35,922 bases of DNA. It comes from Chrysochromulina tobinii (taxonomy: Eukaryota > Haptophyta > Prymnesiales > Chrysochromulinaceae). A program made the position numbers and the translations under genes. The DNA lies in assembly GCA_001275005.1 (NCBI GenBank), contig JWZX01001926.1:1-35922 (forward strand). Direction: 5' to 3'. Positions 21,301 to 29,669 of the stretch are shown one piece after another; the first letter of the stretch is position 1; the number at the start of each line of letters is the position of its first letter. The notes beneath the pieces were generated by a model, which worked only from the letters and a program-made list of their open reading frames with translations, ran no database searches and was not told where the DNA came from.

Positions 21301-23683
21301 AGCCTCACGAGGGGCTGCGGGCCCCGGCGGCCAGTGCCCGGCTCCAGCGGCGTCTGCTCGTCGGCTGTGCCGCCCACAGGCACATGCATAGCGGCGCCAC
21401 AGAGCGTGATCGAGATGCACGCGAGCTCGAAGTCGGCGCGCAGCAGCACGTACGCGTGGGGAAACTCGGGCTCTGCCGCCGACGACGCCGCCGCCGCCGA
21501 CGACGCCGACGACGACGACGCACCCCACGACAACGTCGAGGAGGCGCCACTGGCCGCAGCCGCCGCGCTCACCTCGGCGCCCACGTCGGCGCCCACCCCG
21601 AGCCGCCGGCGCAGCTCGAGCAGCTGCTCGGCCACAAGCTCTGGACGATCCTTTCGGAACCCAGCCGTTGGCGGCGCGTCGGGCGGCGGGTGCAGCTTGC
21701 CCTTGCCAGCGTGCACGGAATGAGCGAGCGCGATCCCCTCGCTCGGGGCGCTGGCGCGCGCCATGGCGATCGCTGCGGCGGCGATGCCCGAAATGGAGAG
21801 GCGTGACTCTTTTCGTGCGCGCAAGATCTCGTCGACCGTCTCCATACGTCCTTCGATGTCGACGAGCTCTCGTTCGCTGCTGCCGCTGCTGCCGCTGCTG
21901 CCGCTGCTGCAGCTGCCGCCGCTGCTACCGCTGCCGCCGCTGCCGCCCGCCCTGGCGCCGTCGTGGGCGGGCGCGGGCGCACCTGTGGCGAGCCCATGGC
22001 CTGTGGCGAGGCCGTGGCCTGTGGCGGAGAGCCGTCGTGTGTACTCGGCCAGGACCAGCTGCACGTACTCCTCGTGCCGCCGACGCTGCCGCTCCTTGCG
22101 CCGCGCCTCGGCACGCACCTCGGCCATGGACAGCTCTCCTCGTGCGCTATGCACGTCCACCATCGTCGCCGCCATCGCGTAGCGCCACCAGTCCTGCGTG
22201 ATGCGGTTGGTAGGGCGTGGGCGCCGGTCGCTCGCGGACGCGAAGGCGGCGCTCGGCGCGGCGGCGAAGGGCCTCTCGGATGGGCGCTGTGCGGGGCGCA
22301 CGCAGCCTGCGCGCTTGTATCGCTCCCGTCTGTCTCGGGACGCGAGGTGCCATCCCACCGATTGGAGCAGCGCCATCTGGGCGGCGGAGATCGAGATGCC
22401 CAGCTGCTCGACGCGCGCGCTCATGCTGAAGCGCGGGCGGTCCAGGTCGTGCTGGAGCACCGCACCCGTCGCGTCCACCACCAGCCCGAGTGACAGAGCC
22501 GTTGGGTTCAAGATGTGCCCCGGACCAATGGGCGCATGGATCATGGCGACCATCTGCTCCGCCCAATCGCTGTCGAGCTCCCAGTGGCCGGGCTGGCTCG
22601 CGCGCGCCGGCGGGGGCGCTGTGCCGCTACCGGCGACGGCCACGCTCGCCGCCTTGGCCGCGCGCTCGGTGGCCGCAGCCACGCCGCGCTCGCTCAGCAC
22701 GCGTGTGGAGTCGAGGTAGGCGGCGAGTCCGGTGATGGCGACCCTGGCGGCATCGGGCGGGCGCACGCACGGGTGAGCATGGGCGAGCGATGGCGAGCGC
22801 GAGTGCGCAAGCGGTGCACCATGCGGCGAAGCGGGGCGCACCGCGGCGATGTGCAGGCGGCGCGGCGGGGTGTGGCGCGGCAGGGTGTGGCGCGGCGGGG
22901 TGTGGCGCGGCAGGGTGTGGCGCGGCGGGGTGTGGCGCAGCGGGGTGTGGCGCAGCGGGGTGTGGCGCACCGTTTGCGGCAGAGCATCTCAAGAAGCCTC
23001 TGCTCAACCTTGCTACTATGCGGGCGCGCCGGCTCCTCGGGCAGGCACTCGACGCGCAGCTCCCTGAGATAGATCCCACCCGCGAGAGCGTCTGCCTCGG
23101 GGCCGCCCTGCACGCGCACGTGCACATTGGTCACACTCACCTGCAGCTTGGCCACGAGCCGCTGTACGAGCTTGTCGACCAGCCCTGGGCCCATCTGCGC
23201 GCCGGCGTTCTTCTGCTCCTCGGCAGCCTCTGCGGCGTCGGCGAGCGCGGCCTTGGCCTCCGCAGGCGCGGCATCGGGAGTGTCCTCTGGATCGTCCGTG
23301 CGCGGAGCAAGAAGCAGCAGCACACGGTCGATGGTGAGGATCATCGGCTCGTCGCCGAGCAGGTTGCGCCAGGGCACGCACACCCGCACCTCGCCCAGCG
23401 TGCCGCCGATGCAGCGCACGGGTAGTGAGAGTGCATCGAGCACCTCCGTTCTGAGCTCCAGCCCCTGCAGCCGCACGTCGCCGTCCCACACGCTCAGCTC
23501 GAGGCTGTGCTTGTCAATTCCACGTACGAAGGCGCCGAGCACCTTGCGCAGCACGTCAGCCACGACGCCCTCGATGAAGCCGGGCGCGCGGCTTTTCTCC
23601 GGCCCACCGCCTAGCAGCGACGAGGTGAACTGGCTGAACAACGCGAACGGGCTGCTATCGACAGTCGCCTGATCGCTCGACAT
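6350..23683 (-). CDS. VPS13: Giant VPS13-family bridge-like lipid transfer protein with EF-hand, PH/GRAM and ankyrin insertions
   Basis: Join of exon 23683-22971 and exon 22743-6350. One base must be ignored at the C9 run 16636-16644, giving about 5,701 residues. VPS13 proteins form hydrophobic bridges that move lipids between organelles. Visible in order: the N-terminal chorein domain (VLRKVLGAFVRGIDKHSLEL; WDGDVRLQGLEL; VPWRNLLGDEP); the VPS13 N-terminal extension (WWRYAMAATMVD; KLLFTAQLLAYFLLFF); a PH-like segment near 19590-19900; paired EF-hands at 18783-18818 (DVDGDGRVSLCE) and 18510-18545 (DASGSRHVDYEE); ankyrin array 1 (about 14320-15070); a PH domain (about 13920-14245); a GRAM-like domain (about 12190-12500); beta-rich VAB/SHR-BD repeats (about 9990-12150); a second GRAM/PH-like part (about 9390-9900); ankyrin array 2 (about 8330-9040); and the VPS13 C-terminal region (YKLIGSLDLLGNPAAIF near 7000). 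Known VPS13s are about 3,100-4,400 residues, so this one is long. More introns may hide in low-complexity parts. Confidence 0.9.
7490..7551. repeat. 8-bp tandem repeat (gttgggac/gttgggcc) inside VPS13 coding sequence
   Basis: About five to seven tandem copies of an 8-bp unit, some shortened to 7 bp, lie in the coding frame and encode a QRPTAQRPNVPTSQRPNGSQ-type linker between the C-terminal VPS13 segments. The unit is not a multiple of three, so gain or loss of a copy would shift the frame. Confidence 0.8.
8195..8224. repeat. GTGCTG hexanucleotide repeat, five units, in VPS13
   Basis: Five perfect hexamers encode an alternating Gln-His tract on the minus strand, in the linker between ankyrin array 2 and the C-terminal VPS13 region. 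The period of six keeps the frame. Confidence 0.9.
10787..10914. repeat. 45-bp minisatellite in VPS13 coding sequence, about 2.8 copies
   Basis: The unit begins gtgctcggctttgggcggcg and recurs at 10787, 10832 and 10877. Each 45-bp unit contains a second, shorter copy of gtgctcggctttgg 28 bp in. On the minus strand it encodes STDRPPPKAEHRPKP units, a Pro/Lys/Glu/His-rich spacer inside the VAB-like region. Confidence 0.9.
16636..16644. other. Nine-C homopolymer that breaks the VPS13 reading frame
   Basis: Upstream coding reads LPMYPPPPPLQPPG in one minus frame. Immediately after the G9 run (minus strand), the continuation ELSVRVVVSTTTISLAVHEA is in another frame. Ignoring one base here makes the joined exons exactly 5,702 codons. 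No GT-AG intron of normal size fits this spot. A one-base error in the homopolymer is the simplest explanation; a real allelic frameshift is the alternative. Confidence 0.75.
18606..18708. repeat. Pro/Ala/Glu/Thr-coding tandem repeats between the two EF-hands of VPS13
   Basis: A 21-bp unit (ggcgtcgtgtcgggcggctc core) occurs twice at about 18606 and 18627. It is followed by shorter gggcgccatggc and gggcgccgtgcc duplications. On the minus strand these encode a PDTTPEPPDTTP and GTAPGTAPAMAP type linker that separates EF-hand 1 from EF-hand 2. Confidence 0.8.
19524..19587. repeat. 18-bp tandem repeat, three copies plus a partial, in VPS13
   Basis: The unit gactgctcccaaattagg starts at 19524, 19542 and 19560, with a partial fourth at 19578. 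On the minus strand it encodes PNLGAV repeats just downstream of the PH-like segment. The unit is AT-richer than its surroundings. Confidence 0.9.
20521..20568. repeat. 12-bp tandem repeat, four copies, in VPS13
   Basis: Four near-identical units of ggcgccgagatg encode an ISAP repeat on the minus strand. It lies in a low-complexity linker after the VPS13 N-terminal extension. The period keeps the frame. Confidence 0.85.
21884..21955. repeat. Gly/Ser-coding trinucleotide-rich tract in VPS13
   Basis: Imperfect runs of ctgccg and ctgctg encode a long Gly-Ser linker on the minus strand, just after the WWRYAMAATMVD block of the VPS13 N-terminal region. It is a low-complexity insertion relative to the family. 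Confidence 0.75.
22744..22970 (-). other. VPS13 intron 1 (227 nt, GT-AG, phase 2)
   Basis: On the minus strand the exon ends CGCAAACG and the intron begins GTGCGCC at 22970. It ends with GATGCCGCCAG at 22744. The split codon CG|G gives Arg and joins LLEMLCRKR to VAITGLAAYLDST, matching the expected VPS13 N-terminal continuity. Length is not a multiple of three; if retained, the first frame runs to a stop near 22694, giving a 329-residue chorein-only protein. Confidence 0.85.
22857..22970. repeat. 15-bp minisatellite filling the 5' half of the VPS13 intron
   Basis: gtggcgc starts recur every 15 bp at 22872, 22887, 22902, 22917, 22932, 22947 and 22962. Successive units alternate between a cggcggggt and a cggcagggt type, which gives a partial 30-bp higher-order period. 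The last unit abuts and includes the splice donor. Expansion here would lengthen the intron directly from the donor side. Confidence 0.9.
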
Positions 23684-23840
23684 TTCGATCGCGTGAAATA
23701 CGACGATAAGTGCGATTCAAGTTCGGGGCCCGAATTGTGAAGAAGACGCGACGCCTGACGGAACATGCTCCGCCGCCATCCGACGTGTCTCACGATGGGA
23801 CCGCGACGGCGGCCATCGCGGTAACGAGTTTCGTTGTCGC
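23684..23840. promoter_or_regulatory. Putative bidirectional promoter, VPS13 / hypothetical gene
   Basis: Only 157 bp separates the VPS13 start codon (minus strand) from the ATG at 23841 (plus strand). Both promoters must lie in this gap or inside the coding starts. I see no convincing TATA box. The gap is less GC-rich than the flanking genes near 23690-23720. Confidence 0.45.
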
Positions 23841-25001
23841 ATGCCGTTCATCGAAGGCCAGCCGACCCAGGCTGTCGATCCGCCCCTGTCGATCAGGAAC
23901 GTCAGCAGCAGCTTGGGTCCACGCGATCTGCAGCTGCTGGCCGCCATCTTCCGAGCACCCTCGCCGCAGGGGGTTCCAAGGAGTCCACGCCGCCCCGCTT
24001 GGGATCTCAAGAGCGTCGCCGCCATCGCTGCTGCCGCACTCAATGATCCGGCGACGAGAGCGACGTTGAGAGGGCTTGCGGCACCAGCGCCGCTGGAAAT
24101 CGGCGAGATGGGCCATCGTCCAGCACCGTCTATCGCGCCGCCGATGACCGCACGATCGAAATGGCGAGCGACGATGGCAATGGCGGCTGTTGGCGTCGAT
24201 TCTCTGGCGAGCCCGCTGAAGGTCCAGTGTAGGTCTCCGCGACAGCCGGAAGAGAAAATTGTGATTCCATCAAATGTTGCGGCGGCGCGTGACGCCGAGA
24301 AGGAGCGGCTCCAGAGACGGCCCACGGCGGAGCAGCGGACAGTGGTTCAGGAACACCTGGACACCGTGAAGAACCTCTGGATAGCGCGGCGCTCGGGCGC
24401 TCCACGCCAGGCGCCCGTCTTTGAATACCGCGGAGGGGGCAAAAAGGACCCGAACGGAGTGGACCCTTCCGAGCTCTCGAGGCTCACGCTCCAGGTGGCC
24501 AGAGAGCAGAAGCGAGCGAGCTCTCCGTACGCTGCCCTCTTCGCCGCGGGCGCGGATCTCGGCGAGGATCTCGAGGAGGAGGAGCTCACCAAAGCAGAGC
24601 TGCAGCTATTTGCACGGGCCGAGGCGCGCTTGACGTCCTTGCTCAAGTATGGTGCACGGATACCGCGGGACGCGATGATTCCCGAGACGCCAAGGCCGGA
24701 GGTGCGCGCATGGAACTCGGTGCAGCGACGAGCCGACCAGATGCTGCACCACACACACGATCGCGACATGCATCTTGTGGCGCAGCGCGCTAAGGGCGCC
24801 TACGCGTGCCTCGCGGAGCACGAGCTGAGCAAGCAGCTAGTCGGCGTGCGAGCTGTCATGGACGCGCGGGATGGACCGCCCAAGGCTCCCCAATTTGTGC
24901 CGCCACGCGTCGCGCGGAGCCGTCCGGCCACCCCGCGGGCGGCTCGCACGGCACTGGCCTCGCACGGCCTTCCGCAGCGCCCGCACTCAGCCCGCAACTG
25001 A
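23841..25001 (+). CDS. Hypothetical basic protein, 386 residues
   Basis: The frame opens with ATG at 23841 and ends TGA at 24999-25001. I do not recognise a family. The N-terminal 150 residues are Ala/Pro/Arg-rich. The middle (about 155-345) has long runs that look helical and charged (AAARDAEKERLQRRPTAEQR; LEEEELTKAELQLFARAEAR). The C-terminus is Pro/Arg/Ser-rich and probably disordered (RSRPATPRAARTALASHG). No membrane segments or signal peptide are visible. The codon use matches neighbouring genes and there is no internal break, so it looks like a real gene. It is head-to-head with VPS13, which may mean co-expression but says nothing about function. Confidence 0.6.
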   Translation: MPFIEGQPTQAVDPPLSIRNVSSSLGPRDLQLLAAIFRAPSPQGVPRSPRRPAWDLKSVAAIAAAALNDPATRATLRGLAAPAPLEIGEMGHRPAPSIAPPMTARSKWRATMAMAAVGVDSLASPLKVQCRSPRQPEEKIVIPSNVAAARDAEKERLQRRPTAEQRTVVQEHLDTVKNLWIARRSGAPRQAPVFEYRGGGKKDPNGVDPSELSRLTLQVAREQKRASSPYAALFAAGADLGEDLEEEELTKAELQLFARAEARLTSLLKYGARIPRDAMIPETPRPEVRAWNSVQRRADQMLHHTHDRDMHLVAQRAKGAYACLAEHELSKQLVGVRAVMDARDGPPKAPQFVPPRVARSRPATPRAARTALASHGLPQRPHSARN

Positions 25002-25979
25002 GGGAGCGGCGTTCCCTTGTCATCTACACCTTCCGTGCTTTCTCGGGGTACGATTCACTCTAGATTCACGCTTCAATCCCAATTCCGCCGCTCGCACGAA
25101 ACTCCGCGCGGGCTGTCGCGTGCGCCGCCGTGTCCTCAGAGGCGAGACCGTAGAGCAGTCTGTGTTCGTCAAAGGTTGTCACTTCTTTCAGACGAGAACT
25201 AGTTGTGTAACTTGATCAGAGTTGACGATCTATGTACTATGAACTCGAGGGAGGCTGAGCGAGCGCCGGCCCGCCGACGTGCGCGCGGTGAAACCCCAGA
25301 GGGGCGCGAGGCAGCCAAGCGGGAGCCGGGAGCGGGACGCGCGAGCATCGAGTCAGAATCGAGTGTTTCGCGGCCCCCTGAAGAGACGCTAGCTCCGTCT
25401 TGCTCCGTCCGTCCTCTTGGCGCGAGGACAACAACCCGGCAAAAAGACAGATTCGAGGCAGGGATCCACTCTCAAGCTCACACCCGACCGCGGATACATG
25501 TAAGATGTATTGAGCACCGCGCCGCGGACGTGCGCTGCGCTATTGACGCGTTTTTCATGGTCAGTTCGATGGTCAGATGTGTGATGAATAAGAGGTTTCC
25601 GTTAGTCTTTCACAAGGTTTTCTTCTGCTTCAGATTTGTATTCTCGTTTAGGCCCGTCGCAGCCGGGGGAGCTGGGCGGGGGAGCAAAGGCCAGCGGCAC
25701 CGCCGTTTGGCGAGTCGTACTACGCTTACGGCCAGCCAAGGTACATGTAACGCAGCCATGAAGCCTGGTGGGTCGTGGGAGGAAGCCGCCGTCCGTGCCT
25801 CCGCGAGACGCCCCTCGTGGAACTCTACAGTGGAGTGCCCGCGCTGACATACATGTAGCGCTGATACGGGATGCAGGGTGTCGCCGCGCCTCGAAACGAC
25901 TTACCGGTACGAAACGTCGGCAGCAGGGCAACGTCGCCGTCGGCACCTCGTCACGCTCTCCCCCTTAGACCGGGCCGCC
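25002..25979. other. Intergenic region, 978 bp
   Basis: It holds the 3' end of the hypothetical gene and the promoter of the ZIP-like/TBC gene, both on the plus strand. Open frames here are short, start at non-ATG codons or have no protein-like composition. A lower-GC patch lies near 25495-25650. I see no tRNA, snRNA or clear TATA element. Confidence 0.5.
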
Positions 25980-27887
25980 ATGCCGGAAGCGAAAGCAGTT
26001 ACGCTCACATTGCGCCAGCGCATAGTCATCGGGCTCGTGCCGTCCACCGTCCCAGCTCTCGTGCTCATTATTGCCCTCGGCATCGCGGTCGGCATCGGCG
26101 AGCTCTCAGAGTCGCTTGGAAATGCTTCTGAACAAATCGCAGGCGGCGCGCTCCTCATCACGTATTATAAAGAGCTCTTCCCCAACGTGATGGAGAGCGG
26201 CGATTCCGCGGTCGCTGCCATCATCAAAGGCAGCACCGATAAGTCCACAGTCATTCTCGCCAAGATTGCAGTCACCGTGCTGATCGTACTGAGCTTTTCG
26301 ACATCGGCCATCCTCCAGACAGCTGCGGCCGGCTTCCCTGGCTTGAACCCTGAGGAATCGGGCTCGGGGACAGGTGCCGAGCACATCTTCACGCCGGCTG
26401 AAACAATCGCGTACTTTATCGGCTTCTTCGTCGACGGCGTCGTCCTCGCGTATGACGACGAGCCGGTTGCCTGTAACCTATCGCTCGTCAAAAAGATGAT
26501 CATGAGCCTTGTGTTCGCCATCGACAATCTGCTCGATGGTTTCGGCCTCGTGCCGGTGCTCAAGGAGGCCTTTGGCGAGTCTTGGTGGGTCATCATGTTC
26601 GTATTCGCGGGTTGCGTCATCGCGGGCGCACTCACGACTGCCATGCTGCTCCATTGCATCCCCTCGCCCCTCTTCCACACCTGCTTCCTCTCGCTGGCGA
26701 CGACCTCGATCCTCGTCGGCGCGCTTGAGCTCACCCCGCATGGCCTGAGCGTCCACGTGTGCATCGGCATAGTCGCCGTGTGGTTCGTCCTCTTCGTCGG
26801 CGACCTCGTCTCCGAGAGCGACGAGGAAGAGGGCGAGGGAGCCGCACGCGCCTCGAACTGGGAGTGCAACGCCGTGGTGACAACAGAGCAGATCGACAAG
26901 GATCTTTCTCGCGCTGGTCGCCTCGAACTGGGTGTGCACGATGACGACGCTGCTGCGCACAGGGAAGGGCTTCGCCAGCTTCTGAGTAGGTGGGTGTCGT
27001 CACAGCCAACCCAAGGCTACCATCAAGCGATGTGCTTTATCGGAGCTTCCCTCCTCCATGCGGAGCTGCTTGATGTCGATCGCGCGTACGCATCATTTGC
27101 TGCTGTCATGCGCTCACTGCCCGCAGGCTACTACGGGGAAGCGCTGGTGGGCTGCCGAGCAGACGTGCGTGCCTTGCGCTACCTGGCCGCCTCTCGCTGG
27201 CCAGATATTTGCGGTCGGGCTGCCATCGTGAACGAGCCTATGGAGTTAATGGATCGCGTCTGCACGCAGTGGCTGCTTGCGCTCTACGGCTCGCAACTCT
27301 CAGCCGAATGCTGCCGAGTGGTTTGGCACGAGATGGCGAGGACGAGGGTAGCTCTGGGCGACGATGGGGCCGAAGCACCGCCGTCAGACTTGCCACTGCG
27401 CGTGGGCCTGGTGCTGCTTGAGAGCGTGCTCGTGGATCTGCCAAAGGGGATAGAAAAGGACGCAGCCGAGGGCGAGACGGCCGGCGGAGGGTCAAGCTAT
27501 GCGATCTTGCAGGGTGCAGCTAAAACTTGGAAAGGGACGGCTACTGACCTCCTCGCCGCCGCGCTGGCAGTCAATCTACCCTCGGAAGAAGTCTTTGTAG
27601 CGCGGAGGAAGGGACGGCGCGAGGTCGAGTCTCAGGATGTAATGGAGCGAGCGAGGAAGGCGATGGATAAGGCAGGCGTGGTGCTGACGACCCCCACCAA
27701 ACCGATGAAATCGAGTCACAAACTCTCTTGTGCTTCGTGCGCTCGGGCGACGGTGGACCTCTTCGTGCGGCGCTCGGGCGAGCCAGGCTCGCTTAGCCAC
27801 AGGCTGCGACAGTTTCGTGGGCGCCGAGGTGGCTTCGGGAGCGATGATGCCGCCTTTGCCTCGGAGTCGGAGATGCCGCGGGTCTGA
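25980..27887 (+). CDS. ZIP-like membrane transporter domain fused to a TBC (Rab-GAP-like) domain
   Basis: The ATG at 25980 has a strong eukaryotic context (gccgccATGc); the frame extends upstream to 25878 only with a GTG. The product is 635 residues. Residues about 1-285 contain eight hydrophobic segments (for example VPALVLIIALGIAVGIG, FIGFFVDGVVLAY, MSLVFAIDNLLDGFGL, LATTSILVGALELTPH), the layout of a ZIP metal transporter. The usual metal-binding His residues of the core helices are largely replaced by Asp/Asn, so transport of zinc is not assured. After an acidic linker (SESDEEEGEGAA), residues about 300-480 match a TBC domain: I305-D-K-D-L-S-R311 carries the arginine finger, GYHQAM (346-351) is the YQG-like glutamine-finger motif, and WLLALYGSQL and RVVWHEMA follow. 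TBC domains switch off Rab GTPases. The fusion would place that activity on a membrane. Confidence 0.7.
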   Translation: MPEAKAVTLTLRQRIVIGLVPSTVPALVLIIALGIAVGIGELSESLGNASEQIAGGALLITYYKELFPNVMESGDSAVAAIIKGSTDKSTVILAKIAVTVLIVLSFSTSAILQTAAAGFPGLNPEESGSGTGAEHIFTPAETIAYFIGFFVDGVVLAYDDEPVACNLSLVKKMIMSLVFAIDNLLDGFGLVPVLKEAFGESWWVIMFVFAGCVIAGALTTAMLLHCIPSPLFHTCFLSLATTSILVGALELTPHGLSVHVCIGIVAVWFVLFVGDLVSESDEEEGEGAARASNWECNAVVTTEQIDKDLSRAGRLELGVHDDDAAAHREGLRQLLSRWVSSQPTQGYHQAMCFIGASLLHAELLDVDRAYASFAAVMRSLPAGYYGEALVGCRADVRALRYLAASRWPDICGRAAIVNEPMELMDRVCTQWLLALYGSQLSAECCRVVWHEMARTRVALGDDGAEAPPSDLPLRVGLVLLESVLVDLPKGIEKDAAEGETAGGGSSYAILQGAAKTWKGTATDLLAAALAVNLPSEEVFVARRKGRREVESQDVMERARKAMDKAGVVLTTPTKPMKSSHKLSCASCARATVDLFVRRSGEPGSLSHRLRQFRGRRGGFGSDDAAFASESEMPRV

Positions 27888-28252
27888 CATCACTGACAAC
27901 TCGCGTCTGAGCCGGGACGGCGCAGCCTTATCATCTTTCATCCAGCGTACCAGAGACCCAGTGTGTGACGGGGAAAATTATAAATATTCACGCAACTGGG
28001 AACGGCGAGCGCACGCTCCCACCCAAAAGAGAAACCCGAGTAACTACCGAATCCGAGCACCTGTCGAATCCGAGCACTTGCCGAATCCGAGCACCTGCCT
28101 AAAGTGGAACCCGAGCATTTGCCTAAAGTGGAACTCAATTATTCACGGTAAAATGCATAGCTAAGTCATGTAATATCTCCGTCCGATATCGCGTTTTGTC
28201 AATTACAATTTGTCCTGTCCGCGATCGGCGATAACCTCGTCATTCGTTCGCC
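27888..28252. other. Intergenic region between convergent genes, 365 bp
   Basis: It follows the stop of the ZIP-like/TBC gene and precedes the end of the opposing gene. It contains an AT-rich patch (aaaattataaatatt at about 27974) and a small tandem repeat cluster at 28049-28138. I see no gene. Confidence 0.5.
28049..28138. repeat. Small tandem repeats: 17 bp x3 followed by 24 bp x1.6
   Basis: gaatccgagcacctgtc-type units start at 28049, 28066 and 28083. They are followed by taaagtggaacccgagcatt-type units at 28100 and 28124. The two repeat families share the cgagca core, which suggests that the second arose from the first. Confidence 0.85.
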
Positions 28253-29398
28253 TCAGCGCTCGTCACAGCCGCCTTGGCCGAGGTGCGTGTCCCATGGGCG
28301 TCGTGGTGGCGTGCCGCGTGGCCGTCCTCGCCCCGCGAGCGGGCAGCTTGCGAAGCGGCTCGTGCAAGCCTCGTGACATCCTTGACAGATGCACGATGCA
28401 TTACAGCACAGGAACGAGCGCGGGGTTGCGTCCACGTCGCGCGCCGACATCGTGCGCCGAGAGCTGCGACGCATGCCGGAGAGCTGCCGATGGCACACGT
28501 GTGACACGTTGGCGCGGGCATCCCGACAGCCGCAGCGCATCCCGATCGCATGCTCGAGAGCGGCGCGTAGCCCGTGCACGTCCACAAGCACACTGGCCGC
28601 AGCCGCGGCATGCGTGCTGCGCGAGTCACAGCTCGGTCCGGCCCGATGGCAATGCCCCTGGCGGTTCGCTGTAGCCCAGTCCACCTCGAGCGGAACATTC
28701 TCATCCGCTTCCCTACGTCCAAGCAGCCAGCGCAGGCTCAAGCGCTCTCGTCCTCGGGCTCGAGGCCGCTGTGTCTGCCGTCGAAGAGGCAGATGACCGC
28801 CCTCAAATAGCCAGCCACCTGTCCAGTTTCGTCCGTTGCGGCAGGGAATGTCGTCACTGCGCGTTGGCGCTGCGAACAGGAGCTGGACGTAAATCGCACG
28901 GGAGTGCGTGAACAGTGGCGCGGCGAGCAACGATGATGAGGTACCGGCGGCGATGAGCACGTCGACAGCCGCGAGAGAGCGTGCGTATCCCATGCGGCCA
29001 GCTTGGGTTCTGTCGGTGGCCGTGCTGGTGCTAGGCGACAAAACGGCAAGAGGCGCATGCACATACTCGCCCACAAGTTGTTCGATCTGATTGAGATTTG
29101 CGATATGGTGCGAACCTGGCAGAAGGGCAACTCGTAGCTTTGTGGAGCAGCTTGGCGGGCATCGAAGCTGCGAGGACCGCACCGACCGAAGAATGGCGCC
29201 ACCTTGAGCTGACTGTATCCGAGGCTCGTCCACTGCCGCCAATGCCTCGCGCACATATTGACGCCACGCCTCCACGCCATCAACAGCATGCCCGCTCGGG
29301 CATGCCTCGGGCTGTACTGGCAGGCTTCTTGGATTCACCAACGCTTGTAGGGCCAAGTTCAAGAGCGCCTCTCTTGTGTTATTGCTCAAACACGTCAT
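28253..29398 (-). CDS. Unassigned protein, possibly glycosyltransferase-like
   Basis: The frame starts with ATG at 29398. The best protein-like part is residues about 80-200: KLRVALLPGSHHIANLNQIE, then RMGYARSLAAVDVLIAAGTS and SSLLAAPLFTHSRAIYVQLL. This 'LDVLI-x-GTSS-x-AA-F' pattern resembles the nucleotide-sugar-binding half of several glycosyltransferases (GT61/DUF563 or fucosyltransferase-like), but no diagnostic motif is certain. The C-terminal part after about 240 is Cys/Arg-rich and may be antisense or out-of-frame sequence; in another frame a stop follows EPEDESA near 28738. A signal-peptide-like MLSLFFSLLRTAARPA lies just upstream at 29465 in a different frame, so an N-terminal exon or a frameshift is likely. 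Boundaries are uncertain. Confidence 0.35.
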   Translation of the reverse strand: MTCLSNNTREALLNLALQALVNPRSLPVQPEACPSGHAVDGVEAWRQYVREALAAVDEPRIQSAQGGAILRSVRSSQLRCPPSCSTKLRVALLPGSHHIANLNQIEQLVGEYVHAPLAVLSPSTSTATDRTQAGRMGYARSLAAVDVLIAAGTSSSLLAAPLFTHSRAIYVQLLFAAPTRSDDIPCRNGRNWTGGWLFEGGHLPLRRQTQRPRARGRERLSLRWLLGRREADENVPLEVDWATANRQGHCHRAGPSCDSRSTHAAAAASVLVDVHGLRAALEHAIGMRCGCRDARANVSHVCHRQLSGMRRSSRRTMSARDVDATPRSFLCCNASCICQGCHEACTSRFASCPLAGRGRPRGTPPRRPWDTHLGQGGCDER

Positions 29399-29669
29399 GC
29401 AAATTCGGCACAGTGCGCGCTGGCCGCGCTGCGGTCCTCAAGAGAGAGAAGAACAAGGACAACATGGGAGCGAGAACGCAAGAATTCCTTATTTGTAAAC
29501 TTCTGAAGCCCCGGTTGTAAACCCTGCGCCTACTGTACCTCCAAGAGCACACGCCGCAGGCCGGTCAGTCTCTTCGTCTCTCTGTCTCATTTTCCGCGCT
29601 ATCGTCGGAGAGAGACGCCCTCGTAAGGTCCTTGGCCCACAAGGTCGCCGCCGCGGCTCTCAAGTCTGA

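Noticed and set aside
22857-22970. CRISPR-like array
   Set aside because: The repeats are contiguous 15-bp units without spacers, located within a spliced intron of a eukaryotic gene.
25203-25847. 214-codon frame in the intergenic region
   Set aside because: It begins at TTG, has Arg-rich mixed composition and no recognisable motif.
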